Shown here piece by piece: positions 1 to 11,710 of a stretch of DNA of 64,000 nucleotides (position 1 is its first letter; each line of letters opens with the position of its first letter). The notes beneath the pieces are model-generated. The model worked only from the letters and a program-made list of their open reading frames with translations. It was not told the DNA's origin and ran no database searches. Source of the DNA: Sesamum alatum (taxonomy: Eukaryota; Streptophyta; Magnoliopsida; Lamiales; Pedaliaceae); assembly GCA_034509735.1 (NCBI GenBank), contig JACGWO010000004.1, positions 13,559,395-13,623,394 on the forward strand. Direction: 5' to 3'. The position numbers and the translations under genes are program-made.

Positions 1-436
1 CGAGTCAGTCCAGTCGGCTCGACCCCAGTCGATCAACCCATCAAGATCGTGTAGGCGTCCCACGCCTGTCGCCGATGAAACACGGCACTCATCCAATGAA
101 CACGACTCTTGACGCAAGTCTCAATAGGACTCTCGATGCCCTGTCTCGAGGTCCTCGACTTGGAACGTTTCAGACCCAACTCTTAATCAGTTGGTTTCAT
201 GACCACCATCCAATGCGTGGCCTAACTGCACGAGTTGTTATCCATGGTCTGTGGGCTTTGTTGCAATATAAGTTAAACACCATTTTTAACAAATGTAAGA
301 TGAGCGCAACAAAGAAGGTACCATTGGTGACGAACACTCATCTTATTCATCATGTAATAATATTACATCTACATCAAGTTGTCGAATAGGTTACAAATTG
401 CCAAACCTATTGACTTTCTGGTCACCTATTCCAACA
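1..436 (-). mobile_element. Copia long LTR, 5' end of a 5' LTR (element continues left of window)
   Basis: On the minus strand the LTR opens at 436 with TGTTGGAATAGGTGAC. The same opening ends the LTRs at 4,827, 59,465 and 62,296. The stretch matches 61,866–62,296 almost base for base. Unlike those copies, no polypurine tract lies outside the boundary at 437, so 436 looks like the outer edge of a 5' LTR or a solo LTR. The rest of the element would lie left of base 1. Nothing here codes for protein. Confidence 0.75.
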
Positions 437-1171
437 CAATTGGATTGAGATTAATTGGATTAATTAATGTCAATGGACTTTGTTTGGACTTAATTTAATT
501 ATATTAAATAAAAGTCCAAGACTAGTAGTCCTAGTCCATGAAAAAATGCCAGTTATATCAAGTGAAGGAGGAATTAAAATCCTCCACATGTGGAGCACAT
601 GTGGCCCGCCATTATGTGGTTTTTTGGGTGGTTTATTTGCAATAATGATGTATGGTTATATAGATAGTATGTGTGTGTGTGTAGGTTGCTTTGGAAGTTC
701 ACAAAAGAAGTTGAATTTTGAATCCAACAATTCTACATACACAAAACTATTCACATAACTTATATACATGAACTTGCATGTTTTTTCATCAAAATAACTC
801 TCCAAAATCTCTGAAAATCTTCTCCTTTTTCTGTTCATACCTTTTGGAAAGGATTGAACTAAAAATATTCCAAAAATCACTAAACAATAATGTTGTCTTG
901 GAATTGGTTTTCTTTAATTCTCTACAACCATCTGGCAATAGTTTAGAGATCACTCCATAGTCAAACAAAAGGTTGGTTCTAGTTTACATTTATGCACCCT
1001 TTTGTTTTCTTCCTTTAGGAACATGTCTTACATTCTTCTCCTCTTTATTTATGCTTTAACATACACCGAACGCCCGGGAACTTCAGATGGAACACCCTTT
1101 TGAATCCATTTAAAATTATGCCTTAAATTACGTTTTGTACGCTTCCGTTGCGTTCCCGGGCCGTACCCAAG
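437..1171 (+). mobile_element. Remnant of + strand Copia LTR (probable 5' LTR of the gag–integrase remnant downstream)
   Basis: The end of this stretch (about 1,050–1,171) carries the block 'aacgcccggga…ggaacaccc…gttcccgggc'. The same block closes the + strand LTR near 7,270, and its complement opens the LTRs at 57,426 and 60,081. The 5' part of the LTR is missing, replaced by the minus LTR ending at 436. A GT-rich microsatellite lies at 669–682. I cannot find a convincing primer binding site between 1,171 and the gag remnant. Boundaries are approximate. Confidence 0.5.
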
Positions 1172-1536
1172 TCGGGGGCTACAGTTGAGGTATAATTTTG
1201 ATGATGGGTCGGGCCCAACACTGAGTAGCATGATTCGCTTAGAGTCCTCAAAATCATGTGAAGAGGTGAGGCAAAAATATCTTGGGAATCTCATTGGATG
1301 AGAATGATATTGGATATCTCTCATGAGGTTTTCTTCATGTGAATCATAAAAGTAGGGCATGAAAATCATGCTTATGAATCCCAAGCCAACTAGAAAATAA
1401 TTTCCTGAAACTTTACTTGAGAGTGGTGGACTTTCGTAGAAATAGAGGGAGGATTAAAGACTAAAAGACCAAGTCTTCAACTTGAATTGTAATACTATCA
1501 TCATTTGTTAAACTCTTTTTACATTTCTTAAAATGT

Positions 1537-2406
1537 AGATGTCTAAAAATCCTTTAACTATAATTCTGGAGACTAATAAATTCAACGGCATGAGCTACTC
1601 TTACTAGCTAAGAAATCTAAGGATTGTTCTCAATTTCGAGAACCAGGGCTATGTCTTCGACAAGCCACTCCTGATGGTTTTGCTGGAGGGATCCTCGCCT
1701 GAAGAACGTGTCACATTCGAGAAATGACATAAGGACAACCGGAAGGTCCGTAGTATCATATTGGCTTCAATGTCTAATGACATCTGGAAGCCATATGATA
1801 GGCTGGACGATGACTCCTCCATAATGCTCTGCATGAACGAGGTTTATGCGGTTTGTGATAGGCATATTAGATATGCCACAAACGCATTCTTTGGGATCAA
1901 GCCAGCTAAAGGGTCCTCTGTACAAAGTCATGGGGCTAAGATGCTATCTCTTGTGGAGAAGCTCGAAGACCTAAAAGTTGGGCTTGACAATAACAAGTAC
2001 ATTACCGTGATCCTTCAGTCACTTCCTCCATCCTACGACCCATTTGTTGTTAACTACAACATGAACAAACTTGAGAAGTATAGTCATGAGTTGATCAACA
2101 TGCTGGTCCAATACGAGGCAACAACCCACAAGTCTGCGCCATCAGTATTGGTAGGAGAGGCTTCAACCTCCAAGGCGAATGACAAGAGGGTCGGACACTA
2201 GAAGAGGAAGAAGGGAAAGGGAAAGGTTGTTGTAGCCACTACTAGCGCCCTTGTTGCCCCGGTGGGGATGGGAAAAGGGAAAAGGAAGCCCCAAGGTTCT
2301 CAGTGGTCTAAGGCAAATGATGTCCGCATGCATTGCGAAGGAAAGGGGCATTGGAAGAGTGAGTGCCCACAACTCCTCTCCAATCAAGGTATGTTTGTGG
2401 TTAAAG
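1537..2406 (+). pseudogene. gag: Copia gag remnant (UBN2-type Gag with CCHC zinc knuckle)
   Basis: This is the nucleocapsid/capsid precursor of a Ty1/Copia retrotransposon, which would package the element RNA in the cytoplasm. The frame begins at an ATG at 1,537 and runs through Gag-like segments such as ILASMSNDIWKPYD and LEDLKVGLDNN. It ends in a lysine-rich tail and one zinc knuckle (MHCEGKGHWKSECPQ, about 2,329–2,373; note the unusual Cys-X2-Gly start, so the first Cys is lost). In-frame stops near 1,606, 1,726 and 2,199 break it, so it cannot make a full protein. Protease and integrase remnants follow in the same orientation. The assignment to Copia is firm because the downstream order is protease then integrase. 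The exact lineage is not determined. Confidence 0.8.
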
Positions 2407-2776
2407 TAAATATTATAACTACTTTTGCTTCACGGGTATTGAATATCAAGTGTGGTGCTCACATCTGCAACGATTTGAGGTGATGTATAGAAGCAGAAGG
2501 CTAATCAAGGATGAGATGATCCTGAGGCTAGGCAATGGCAAGGCCATTGCTGCGGAAGCTATAGGATCAGTTAAGTTAGCCATTATTCATCATGTTAGTG
2601 TTGTACTTAACGATTGTTTCTGTGTACCCAGCATGATTAAAAATATTATTTCGATACCCATCCTGGACAAGGAGGGTTGTTCATTTACCATCAATAAAAA
2701 TAGTTTTTATATTTTCAATGATGGTATATCTCTTCTATTTGGTACATTAGTACACGGTCTGTACATACTTCAATAG
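2407..2776 (+). pseudogene. Copia protease-region remnant
   Basis: This is the retropepsin segment between gag and integrase of the + strand Copia. The block CGAHICNDLR sits where Copia elements have Asp-Ser/Thr-Gly-Ala-Ser-x-His-Ile-Cys-Asn, so the catalytic aspartate triad is destroyed here. The segment from 2,450 to 2,776 (LRLGNGKAIAAEAIGSVKL, then VPSMIKNIISIPILDKEG) matches the usual protease C-terminal part in a shifted frame. A stop at 2,774 ends it just before the integrase region. It is a decayed product and no activity is expected. Confidence 0.7.
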
Positions 2777-2829
2777 TCTAATTGGATTATGACTGTCTAA
2801 CACAAAATGTAAACATGATAACCAAGATA

Positions 2830-3533
2830 ACGCACAGATATGGCATGCGAGGTTAGGTCATATCTCGACGGATAGATAAGGAGGTTGGTGGACTCGAAAA
2901 GTCTTGAAATAGACGATTTGGACAACCTGCCAACTCGTGAATCCTGTCTGAGGGAAAAGATGACCAAGAAACCTTTTTCTGGACAAAGCACGCTAGCCAA
3001 CGATCTCTTGGTTTTGATCCATACAGACGTCTGTGGACCATTAAATACTAAAAAAAGATGTGGGTACTCGTACTTCATAATCTTTACTGATGATCACTCA
3101 CGGTAGGGTTATGTTTACCTAACGAGGTACAAGTCTAAAGCCTTTGGAAAGCTTAAGGAATACAGACTAGAAGTTGAGAACCAAACCGGTCGTAAGATTC
3201 AGGCCCTTCGGTCATATCAAGGTGGGGAGTATTTAAGTGGTGAATTCATTAACTACCTAAAAGAGAATGGAACTATCTCTCAATGGACTCCTCCTGGAAC
3301 ACCACAGTTGAACTGTGTGTCTGAAAGGAGGAATGTGACCTTGTTGGACATGGTCCAATCCATGATGAGTTTTACCGAACTCCCCTTGTCCTTTTGGGGA
3401 TAAGCTCTTGAGAATGCGGCTAAGCTTTTGAACATGGTGCCATTGAGGAAAATATCCTGGACGCCATATGAGATATGGCATCGCAAGCCTACCTCCTACA
3501 TATAATTGAGAGTGTGGGGTAGCCCCGTATATG
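2830..3533 (+). pseudogene. Copia integrase remnant, cut off by a minus-strand LTR
   Basis: This segment would insert the retrotransposon cDNA into the genome. It starts with a GAG-pre-integrase-like block near 2,838 (YGMRG for the usual WHxRLGH). A degraded zinc-binding part follows, then the DDE core: VLIHTDVCGPL (about 3,012–3,044), the FTDDHSR block (near 3,090) and a YLKENG…TPQLNCVSERRN block (to about 3,335), where the usual Glu lies in the NGVSERRN motif. Stops lie near 3,104, 3,401 and 3,503. The reading ends at LRVWGSPVYVK (3,533), exactly where the minus-strand LTR begins. Reverse transcriptase is absent, so the element was truncated there. Confidence 0.8.
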
Positions 3534-4827
3534 TCAAGATTTAATGGACCGAATTTTATCGTAATCTAATTACAAAAGGTCCAAGAATTAAATCTAATTT
3601 AATTCAAGGTCTAATTAAATAATTTCCATGGATCTTTTAATCCAATTAGAAGATCCAAGCCTTTAATCTCTACTTAATTGATAAATCTCATCTATTAATT
3701 AATCGAGGACCCGATACAGTATCGGCCCGTCCATCAAATGGACTATCCCGTCAAATAATCCAATTATTTATCATCTTTCAAAATTCACTCCAAGTCAATT
3801 CCTTTACCTCTTCGGTGATTTGTGTTTGACCCTTTAGGTTCACCCTTAGACTTGGGTCGTGTCCAACAGATGCCCGTTACCATGGGTGGCCGTCTAGCAA
3901 CGATCTATGGTATTAGAGACTAGGTGAATGTTGCCCTGAATATTTAGGCACCGATTTTGTACGAATACGGTCCTTATGTCTCGGATATGGAATTTGACGT
4001 CGGTTCCCATCCTTGACTAGGCAGCTATGCTTAATACTTGAGACGACACATGCCTCATTGCATCGACACAGGGAACCATCCTGCTCGATCACCCACTGTG
4101 GCCATAGCTTTAAGCAGCATGAACATGTCTCCGAGTGCATAGGAGATACCTCTGTCACATACTGATAGGGGACGGATCCTCTTCTTAAAAACCCACCGTC
4201 CTCGCTACACATTCTGACTGCACTGGACAAGACTTATAATGAACATGTCCGCGACATAACACCTCCCACTAGATCCAAGATATAGCCATCGTGTGCATGC
4301 GACTGCCATTGTTCCTAAAGTCCGAGGACTACTCCCATACTATCGGAACCAGAAAATACCAATCACACCGATCAAGCCTCCAAGGTTTCCATATGATGAT
4401 CCCACGAGTCAGTTCAGTCGTCTCGACCACAGTCGACCAACCCACTAAGATCGTATAGGCATCCCACACTTGCCACCGATCAAACACGACACTCATCTAT
4501 GAATACGACTCTTAGTGCAAATCTCCATAGGACTCGCGATGCTCAGTCTCCATGTCCTCGACTTGGAATGTCTCAAACCCAACCCTCATCAGTTGGTTTC
4601 ATAGCCGCCATTCATTGCGCGGCCCAATTGCATGGGTTGCCCAATTGGTTTGTGGCATCTTTTGTGACATTAAATCATCATTTAATGTAATCGTTAAGCA
4701 CAACAGAGACATGTGCCAATGATGAACACTTACCATGTTCATCAATACAAAGTTCCTTTTAATAAAGATTGCTGAATAGTTCCCAAAAACGTCAATCCAA
4801 TTGGCCTTCTGGTCACCTATTCCAACA
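3534..4827 (-). mobile_element. Copia LTR (3' LTR, minus strand, lacking its distal third)
   Basis: It aligns by eye along its whole length with 60,966–62,296 but lacks the about 885 bases that precede this segment in that copy. It opens on the minus strand at 4,827 with TGTTGGAATAGG, and a polypurine tract (GGTCAAGTGGGAGAT, 4,828–4,842) lies directly upstream, which marks it as a 3' LTR. Its other end falls inside the + strand Copia integrase, so it either inserted there or was joined by recombination. Confidence 0.75.
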
Positions 4828-5935
4828 ATCTCCCACTTGACCTAAAGCCAATCACCTATGTCTTTCATATTAATTTGATCATGAGAAATCTACGATATCG
4901 GCTTGGTCTCACGAGCCTACTACTATGTCTGCCAACGTGATGCGGTCCAACAGCACGTCACATTGCTCTAAGCAGATGGTGGTGTCTAATAATTTTCCAT
5001 GGATCTTGTGATGAGATCACGGGTCCTTTTAGCTTATGCCATAGCCCAGTTTTCACCCTCCAAGGTGACTACTGGCTCGGCTATGCTAAGCATCGCACCC
5101 AATCATTGGGTGTAATTTTTTTTTCCTCGAAACCACTTCCCAGAAAAGACTTTTAAAGTCTCCACACACTCGACTTTCATAATGAAATGTGGTATCCCGC
5201 TTGGAACCTTTTCAAGCCACCACCTTTATCATTCAGTTCGATCATACATAGGTATTGTGATTAAAACATTATTCACTTGATTCTAGAAGCTAGTATCAGT
5301 ATATCTTTCCAAAAACAACTCTCCATTCATGTGCGTCAAGGACACTTCTTTAACCCTTATTGAGGTGTTAAAGATAGTTCCTAACAGCTGTCTACTGCCT
5401 CATCGATGCACCCCAAATCTCCGTTGTTATGCTTAAAGCATAAACAACATCAAGTCCGATGCATCGAACAACATTCCTATATTGTCTACTGCAAAAACGT
5501 AGGGGATGTTGAACTTTTAAGCTTCCTCATCAGTCTCTGGTGACTGAGTCTTAGACAGCTTGACCCCATGGATAGGAATCCATTTCCTTTCATGGAGAAT
5601 TGTGTAAACAATAGTCGTGCTTTAGTGTTTCTTGACATCTGAACTTCATTCTAAATGGATTAAGATATTACATAGTAGATACTTGGAACACAATTATCCT
5701 CCCACTGACACCAGTGCTCGTTACCGACAGTGTCATACACAGTATGATTTCATCAAAACAAACATTTCAGTTACATGAAATCTCAAATCCAATTTGAATT
5801 TCATGATAGATCCCGCGGCTCCAAGCGATTGATACAATTATGATGTCCAACATCGCTTCTCCATGTTTCTTTTAGACAGTAGTCCATTTGACCCGTCAAA
5901 TATGAGAACCCGTACCTTACAGGTAACTAGATTTT
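4828..5935 (-). pseudogene. Decayed Copia RT/RNase H 3' region (minus strand)
   Basis: Internal 3' part of the minus-strand Copia whose 3' LTR lies at 3,534–4,827. It has no open frame left. Its nucleotide order still follows the better copy at 62,312–63,300: the polypurine tract, the RNase H block ('ggctcggctatgctaagcat' at about 5,075 against 'ggcttagtagtgctaggtac'), then the 'tcatcagtctctggtgactg' block near 5,530, and the region of the catalytic RT domain near 5,700. It is noncoding. The right-hand limit is where it meets the + strand LTR fragment and is uncertain. Confidence 0.6.
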
Positions 5936-5989
5936 TTCAACCGTCCCTAGGAGGGCTGGAATATAGTCAATAGGTGAATTGATTACAAA

Positions 5990-7270
5990 TGATGTTTGTT
6001 TTATTCTATTGAAGTATCACTCTACTTGATTTTTAAGGAGCTACTCGTTCACACCACATATTTACTTAGTCTCTAGTGCCATAGGCCATTGCTAGTCGGC
6101 CACCCATGATAATGGACTATTCTGATTATGAGATAATCGAAAGTAATTGTGTTGAGGAACAAACACCCAAGTCTAGCTGAGGGTGAACCTAAAGAGTCAC
6201 ACTCGATTCACCGAAATATGATGGAATTAATTTAGAATTAATTCTGAAAGGTACAGATTAATTTAATTGAATTAAATTAAAGTTTTGGAGAGAATAAATG
6301 TTTGGATCATTTATATAAAAAATCCATAGGTTGGATCTTCCCAAAGATTAATTAATTGGATTAATAAAATTTGGATGCTAAGCCTTTTAAATTAATTGGA
6401 TTTATTTGTTGGGCTTAATTCATAAATTGGATTTATGAATTATTGAGATTGGGCTTCCCTTAAATTGGATTAAAATGATGAATTTTATATTGGGCTTAAA
6501 TATTAAATTGAATTTAATATAGAGTCCATTGGACTTTTGGGCTTATTTAAATTGGATTTAAATAAACCCGATCCATAAAGCCGAAGGATACGAGTGGATA
6601 AGATTTGATCTTGGAGAATTGAGATGAAGGGCTAAGATTCATCATAGGATATGTTTGGACTAGGTCAACTATCCTAGGTTTTGTGTAGATTGTGACTCTT
6701 TGGAAGAGGTTGTGTAGGTTAAATGACTTAAGTCATTTAAATACACAATTACACACACACACACCATAACATAACATTCCGTGTTGGCTTCCTCCTCTCT
6801 TCTACATCTCTCTCGTTCACTCTCCTCTCTTCAGTCTCCAAGAAACTCATTGTTCTTCTTGATTCGATCAAGGAAGAACAATGGAACATCCACCGCGTTA
6901 ATTCATAGCGTTGGGTTGATGTCTCTACCCCCTACGTTTTCTTGCTAGCATGAGAGACGTGGAAATTCGGTGAATTGCGTGGACGACTTTGGAGGATCTC
7001 TATGTTGAGGTCTTGGAGGCGTGAATCCGGAACAATGCGTGTAGCCGATGAAGAATTCTACAAGGGCAAGCATACTTGTTAATGTTCTTGCATCTTGAAT
7101 TCTATGGCCTTCCATGTTGTTATATTTATTTTGGACATGAGATACAACGAACGCCGGGGAGGAATCAAGGGAACACCCCTTGATCCGGATTTAATTGCTT
7201 TTAATTTCATTTTACGTTTTCTTTTTATCGCTTTCACGCTTCCTCCGCGTGTTTCCCGGGCTGATCCACA
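5990..7270 (+). mobile_element. Copia LTR fragment (+ strand), 5'-truncated
   Basis: From about 6,045 the sequence is the reverse complement of the 58,500-region of the LTR at 57,426–59,465. Shared blocks include 'gtcggccacccatgataatgg' for 'gatgaccacccatggtgacg' and 'agggtgaacctaaagagtca'. It ends near 7,270 after the same GC-rich tail ('ttcctccgcgtgtttcccgg') that opens the minus-strand copies. The transcription start region would be near 6,780–6,900, where a CT-rich leader follows ACAC repeats. There is no opening TGTTGG, so the 5' part is lost. Confidence 0.65.
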
Positions 7271-7384
7271 CTTTTATGAAGCAGAGCGGACGAAAAAAAC
7301 TTTTGAGGAACATCTTTTACATGAATATTTTCTTTTTACATCAGTAGTCCAACACCAAGTCTTGCACTCCTGAAGAGGGGGGAG
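7271..7384 (+). mobile_element. Gypsy internal 3' tail with polypurine tract
   Basis: A short internal remnant directly precedes the Gypsy LTR. It ends in a purine run (gaagaggggggag, 7,372–7,384), the expected plus-strand primer. The rest of the internal region is lost against the Copia LTR fragment to the left. Confidence 0.55.
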
Positions 7385-8183
7385 TGATGATACTCCCTCA
7401 AATATTTTTTTCTCAAACATAAAGTTAAAAAGGCGGGCCTCCACAAAACAGCCCAGCAAACCTGATCTTGTTGTCCCATGAGCAAGGTATCGAGGCCATA
7501 ACCCATATATTTTTACTAACCTAGCGAGACCAAAGGCGAGCGCAATCTAATGGGATGACTCAACGGACAGCAATGATGACATGTCACATGAATTTCTAGC
7601 ATAATAAGATACGTCATATCAAGAAATATACAACAAACTCCTCCTAGACTAATGACACCCGACTTGGTAGCAGCCGGTAGAATGGAACCCGCAAAAACTG
7701 GGTTGACTGGAAAGACTTGTTCAAGCAGTCATAACTTTTTAAGATAAATCCAAATACAATTCATTTTTTTTGTTGGTTATCTAACTCACGAAGCTTTCTA
7801 ACGATGTATCACAAGTTTCAACCACTTCCAGAGTTCACTCTCCATCAGCCTACAAATAGAGGTCATTATTAAGCCATAGTGGTAACAAGTATCCTACACT
7901 CTTACACTCAGTTCTCTCTCAGTTTTTCAGGAATCTTTTAACATACTTTTGCACTCCACACGATTTTTATCATTTTTTCATCATATTTAATCACTCCCAT
8001 TCAATTATAACACCATTATTCTCACTACATTTCACGTTCCCATTTATTTCTTGAGTCAATCAAATTATTGATTTCAGCATCGAAGTACTAACTCCTGTTT
8101 TGCAGGTTCGTCCTTCCTTGATCTTGTGATTTCGCTGAAGGTGTTTCGACCCTTGTGGTGCTGTTAGATTCCGCTACGCATCA
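7385..8183 (+). mobile_element. Gypsy-type LTR (799 bp)
   Basis: It begins TGATGATACTCCC and ends CTACGCATCA, giving a perfect 5-base terminal inversion TGATG/CATCA. A polypurine tract abuts its left end, so it is read as a 3' LTR on the + strand. A promoter-like part is visible: a TATA-like 'ctacaaatagag' near 7,850 followed by a pyrimidine-rich leader with 'tctcactaca'. No 5' LTR lies in the window. The Gypsy call rests on LTR ends and tract style, not on coding sequence. Confidence 0.65.
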
Positions 8184-9260
8184 AAGACCAACCGGATAGT
8201 AAATGTTTGCATCGACCTCCGAATGATTATTAGAATGCCGCGACAATAAAGTAGGACTTTTATTTTTCTTTTTGTATTTTTATTTTTAATTTAAACTTGT
8301 ACACATACTTTTTTTAATTTATTAATAATAATTGAACTTATTTTCTATTGATCTTTATTTTAATATTTAATTGCAAATAATTATTTATTACAAAATATTA
8401 ATGCAATAACAAAAATGTTTATTTTTAATTTATCTGAATTATTTTCAACAGATTTTCCACCGGTCTACCATTGGAAAAGTTTGTCCCAAAACAAACATTG
8501 GGAAAAAATTATACGAGTTCTTCGACGAAAATCGTCAAAAACCTTCCTTCAACACCAGGCATGATTATTTTTCAAGGTAACCATCAGAAGATTTGCCGCA
8601 AAGTTTGCCACGTTCCCTCGGATGATAACCGTACATCAGAATACCTCCATAAAAAACCAAAAAAGAAAAAAAGTAAAATCTTCAGAAATGCTGTCGGATA
8701 AATTGTCCGAAATCAAATAAAAAAAAGTTGTTACAAAATCCATTGTAAATTCCACTCCAATATTTCAAAGTCATTATTCGTCTATACAACGTAATTTTTG
8801 ATGACTCTGTCAGTTCGTTGGAAACTCTTCCAACAAATTTATATATCCGTCGAATTATTGTTGATGGGAGCTTGCGTATGACTAATTTTTGTTTTTCATT
8901 AGTCCACGGGAAAAATCTTTTGGAAATAGGCATTTCTTTTTTAGTATTTGGATTAAATATATAGACTCTTGTCCCAACAAAATGCACTTAGAAATTTATA
9001 ATAAACTTAGTGAATCTAAAACTGAATTTCAGGAATTCAAGGAATTTTTAAAATCTTATAACAAGATACTTCTAATTCAATGCCTTTAATTAATATATAA
9101 TTTAAGATATTGTCATAATTAGATTTAGATACTAACAACAGTATTCTCCATAAATACTATTAAAAATATCATGATCATAGGAATGTTTTAGTCGGATCAA
9201 AAATTAAAAAAAAAAATCTTTCAAGCTATTTATATTTTTACAATAGTATAAAATATAAAT
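8184..9260. other. AT-rich unassigned stretch
   Basis: No gene is recognised. A part near 8,460–8,870 carries scattered 'ttccaccgg', 'cctcggatgataaccg', 'gctgtcggataaattgtccg' and 'atatccgtcgaatt' motifs. These resemble subterminal repeats of a CACTA-type element, but I found no terminal inverted repeats. The short frames here have no recognisable protein content. Confidence 0.3.
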
Positions 9261-9261
9261 G

Positions 9262-9476
9262 AAGAAAAATGCAAGCAAGCCCCTGTGGTATTGTAAATGA
9301 TCAAAATACCTCTCTATGCAAAAAAAAATAGAAATTTATCTCCCTATATTTTGTAAAATGAAGCAATTTACTCTATGTCTAAGGAGATAAATTGTTTTAT
9401 TTTCAAAAAATACAGGGAGGTAAACTGTTATTTTTTTCATAGAGGGATAATTTACGCCCGATTAGCCTTTGTAATG
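9262..9476. mobile_element. Short foldback element ('aaatgagcaaattac' family)
   Basis: The two halves are reverse complements around about 9,370. The left arm has 'cccctgtggtattgtaaatg' and 'tatctccctatattttg', and the right arm has 'aaaatacagggaggtaaa' and 'catagagggataatttac'. The same family recurs at 15,516, 26,932, 30,765 and 33,358. It is noncoding. Confidence 0.6.
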
Positions 9477-9484
9477 TTGTTATT

Positions 9485-11260
9485 AGAATTGCTTCTAAGT
9501 GCGTGGTGAATCGACTTACGAATATGCTTGATCATATCGTGTCCCATCTCAGTCTGCTTTCATTTCTAAAAGATTAAAATTGATAATGTCTTATTGGCCT
9601 TTGAGTTAAATCACATTCTTAAAATCACATCCTGGTCAAAAGATGCATGTGTAGCACTTAAACTAGACATGAGCAAGGCTTATGATATGGTGGTGTGGTC
9701 ATTTTTTGGAGGAGTTTTGATTAGATTGGGGTTTAATCATAGATTTGTTGATCTTATCATGCTCTAGGTTACTTCAGTATCTTATTCTCTTGCATTGAAT
9801 GGTGATCAGTTTGGTTTTTTTGGGCCAAAGAGGGGTATTCGTCGGAGTGACCATCTTTCACCTTATCTATTTATATTGTGCACTGAGGCTTTGTCTAGTT
9901 TGATCGGAGCTGCTGAGGGTGGGGGCGTGTTGTGGGGGTGTCTGTGGAACCTCAGGCACTGGCTATATCTCATTTGCTATTTGCGGATGATACATTGGTG
10001 TTCTGGGGGCTTAGGCGAGTGAGTTGAGGGAGGTTGGGAGGGTGTTGGGTTTGTATGCGAGAGCGTTGGGACAAGAAATAAATCTTCAAAAATCTAGTAT
10101 GGGGGTGAGTGGGGGTGTAAGTGAGGGTGTGAAAAGACTGTTAGCTTCTATTCTGGGGGTTCGGTTGGTGGATCACCATGACAAATGTTTGGGTCTGTCG
10201 TCGGTCGGGGGAAGGGCCGAGGGTCATTTTTTAAGTACCTTAAAGATAGGGTGTGTGAGAGAACGGGTGGTTGGAATACGAAACTGTTGTCTCAAGTGCG
10301 AAAGGGGGTGTTAATTAAATCCGTGTTGCAGTCGCTATCAACTTATGCAATGTCGTGTTTTCAATTACCATACCATTTGTTGCATGAGTTGGAGGTGGCG
10401 GCAATGAATTTTTGGTGGGATAGTAGGTGGGAGAAAAGGGTCCATTCAATGGTGTGGGCTAAATTGTGTCGGCCTATGGAGGCTTAATAAGGCCAAATTC
10501 TCTTCTTAGTCATGTATTAAAGGCGAAATATTTTCAGCATGGTAGCTTTTGAGAGGCGGTGGTGGGAAGTAGGCCATCGTGGACTTGGAGAAGCGTATTG
10601 GGAGCTTGAAATCTACTACGTGAGGGTTGTGTCATGTTGGGAGATCAGCTGCTTGGAGGGGGTGAAGAATGGACCTAGAAATTTCATGGATCAGGATGTT
10701 TCATAGTTAGGAGTGCCTATGCAGGATCGGGAGTTAGCCTCCACGTCGTATATGGAATATGAGTTGGGACATAATAGTGGGACATTGTGGTTTGTTTCGT
10801 GGGGATTAAGGGTGCCTCCACGGGTGAAGGTCTTTATGTGGCGGTTGTGCAAAGAGGTCATCCCGAACTTTTGATAATTTGGCCCGTCGAAAGAGAGGAA
10901 TTGACACGGTCTGTGCGGCATGTGGAGCAGGGGTGGAGTCAATTCGTCAAGTGATGCTAGAGTGTTCAGTGGCAAGACAACTATGGGCATTATCATCAGT
11001 TCCTTGGAGATATGTCTCGAACTGGATATATGATGCAGCACACTGGAGTTTTCATGTGATCAAGCAGTCAGATGCAAGGGAGAGAGCTTGTTTTGTTATG
11101 ATGTGTTGGGCGATTTGACAAGTAAGATGTAAAAGAGTTAAGGGAAGGTACAAGATCCGTGGCATGCTTGGCAAAGAGCTTTGACAGTATTGCATTCCTA
11201 CCAAAATATGCGTTCACAGTTACGGAATTAAGCTGTTGTTGGCTGATGTTTGTTCTCAAT
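9485..11260 (+). pseudogene. L1-type LINE reverse transcriptase remnant
   Basis: This is a decayed non-LTR retrotransposon ORF2. In order it shows an RT block (KLDMSKAYD, about 9,662), the GIRRSDHLSPYLFILCTEAL block (9,834–9,893), the catalytic FADDTLVF block in another frame (about 9,977–10,000), an INLQKSS block, then GRGKG…FKYLKDRV and WDSRW segments. Near 10,890–10,990 a zinc-binding RT-associated domain follows (CAACGAGVESIRQVMLECSVA). Stops and frameshifts fall throughout, for example at 9,765, 10,023 and 10,485. No endonuclease domain is seen upstream, as expected for a 5'-truncated copy. A T-rich run follows at 11,260. It is not functional. Confidence 0.85.
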
Positions 11261-11305
11261 TTTTTTTTTATAGTTCTCTTAGTTTCACAGACAATTTTTA
11301 TGTTA

Positions 11306-11701
11306 GGGTGAATTACAATGATCTCTCCTAAGGTTATGCATAATTATAAATACCCCTCATTATTTTAAAAATTACAAATATCCCCTCAGTATTGTAACCG
11401 TCTTATAGGTGAACTGATCAAAATACACTTATGCTAATTGAATTATTTTATAAAATTTTATTTAAAAATTTTGTAAAAAATAAGCAGAGAGAGGTTTTTT
11501 TACGTTTTCTATATAAAGAAGCAATAATGTAATTTGCTTCTACTGATTCTTCTAGAATTTAAGAATATAAATCAAGGGCAAAATGGACTATTTCAGATCC
11601 TTGGTTAAAAATTACAAATCTCAAGGAGTATGTATAATTTTTGAAAATGAGGGGTATTCCTAATTATGCCAAATCTTATGAAAGATCATTGTAATTCACC
11701 C
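11306..11701. mobile_element. Mutator-like foldback MITE (396 bp, 9-bp target duplication)
   Basis: Terminal inverted repeats GGGTGAATTACAATGATC… and …GATCATTGTAATTCACCC are near perfect over 18 bases, and the similarity runs inward. The element is flanked by exact 9-bp direct repeats TTTATGTTA at 11,297–11,305 and 11,702–11,710, the duplication length typical of Mutator elements. It has no coding capacity. Confidence 0.85.
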
Positions 11702-11710
11702 TTTATGTTA

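Noticed and set aside
1049..1384. 111-aa frame on −
   Set aside because: It overlaps the LTR end and leader of the + strand Copia, and its composition is random.
3913..4230. 105-aa frame on − (and the similar one at 61,373–61,681)
   Set aside because: Both are the same stretch of Copia LTR, so the openness reflects shared LTR sequence. No domain is seen.
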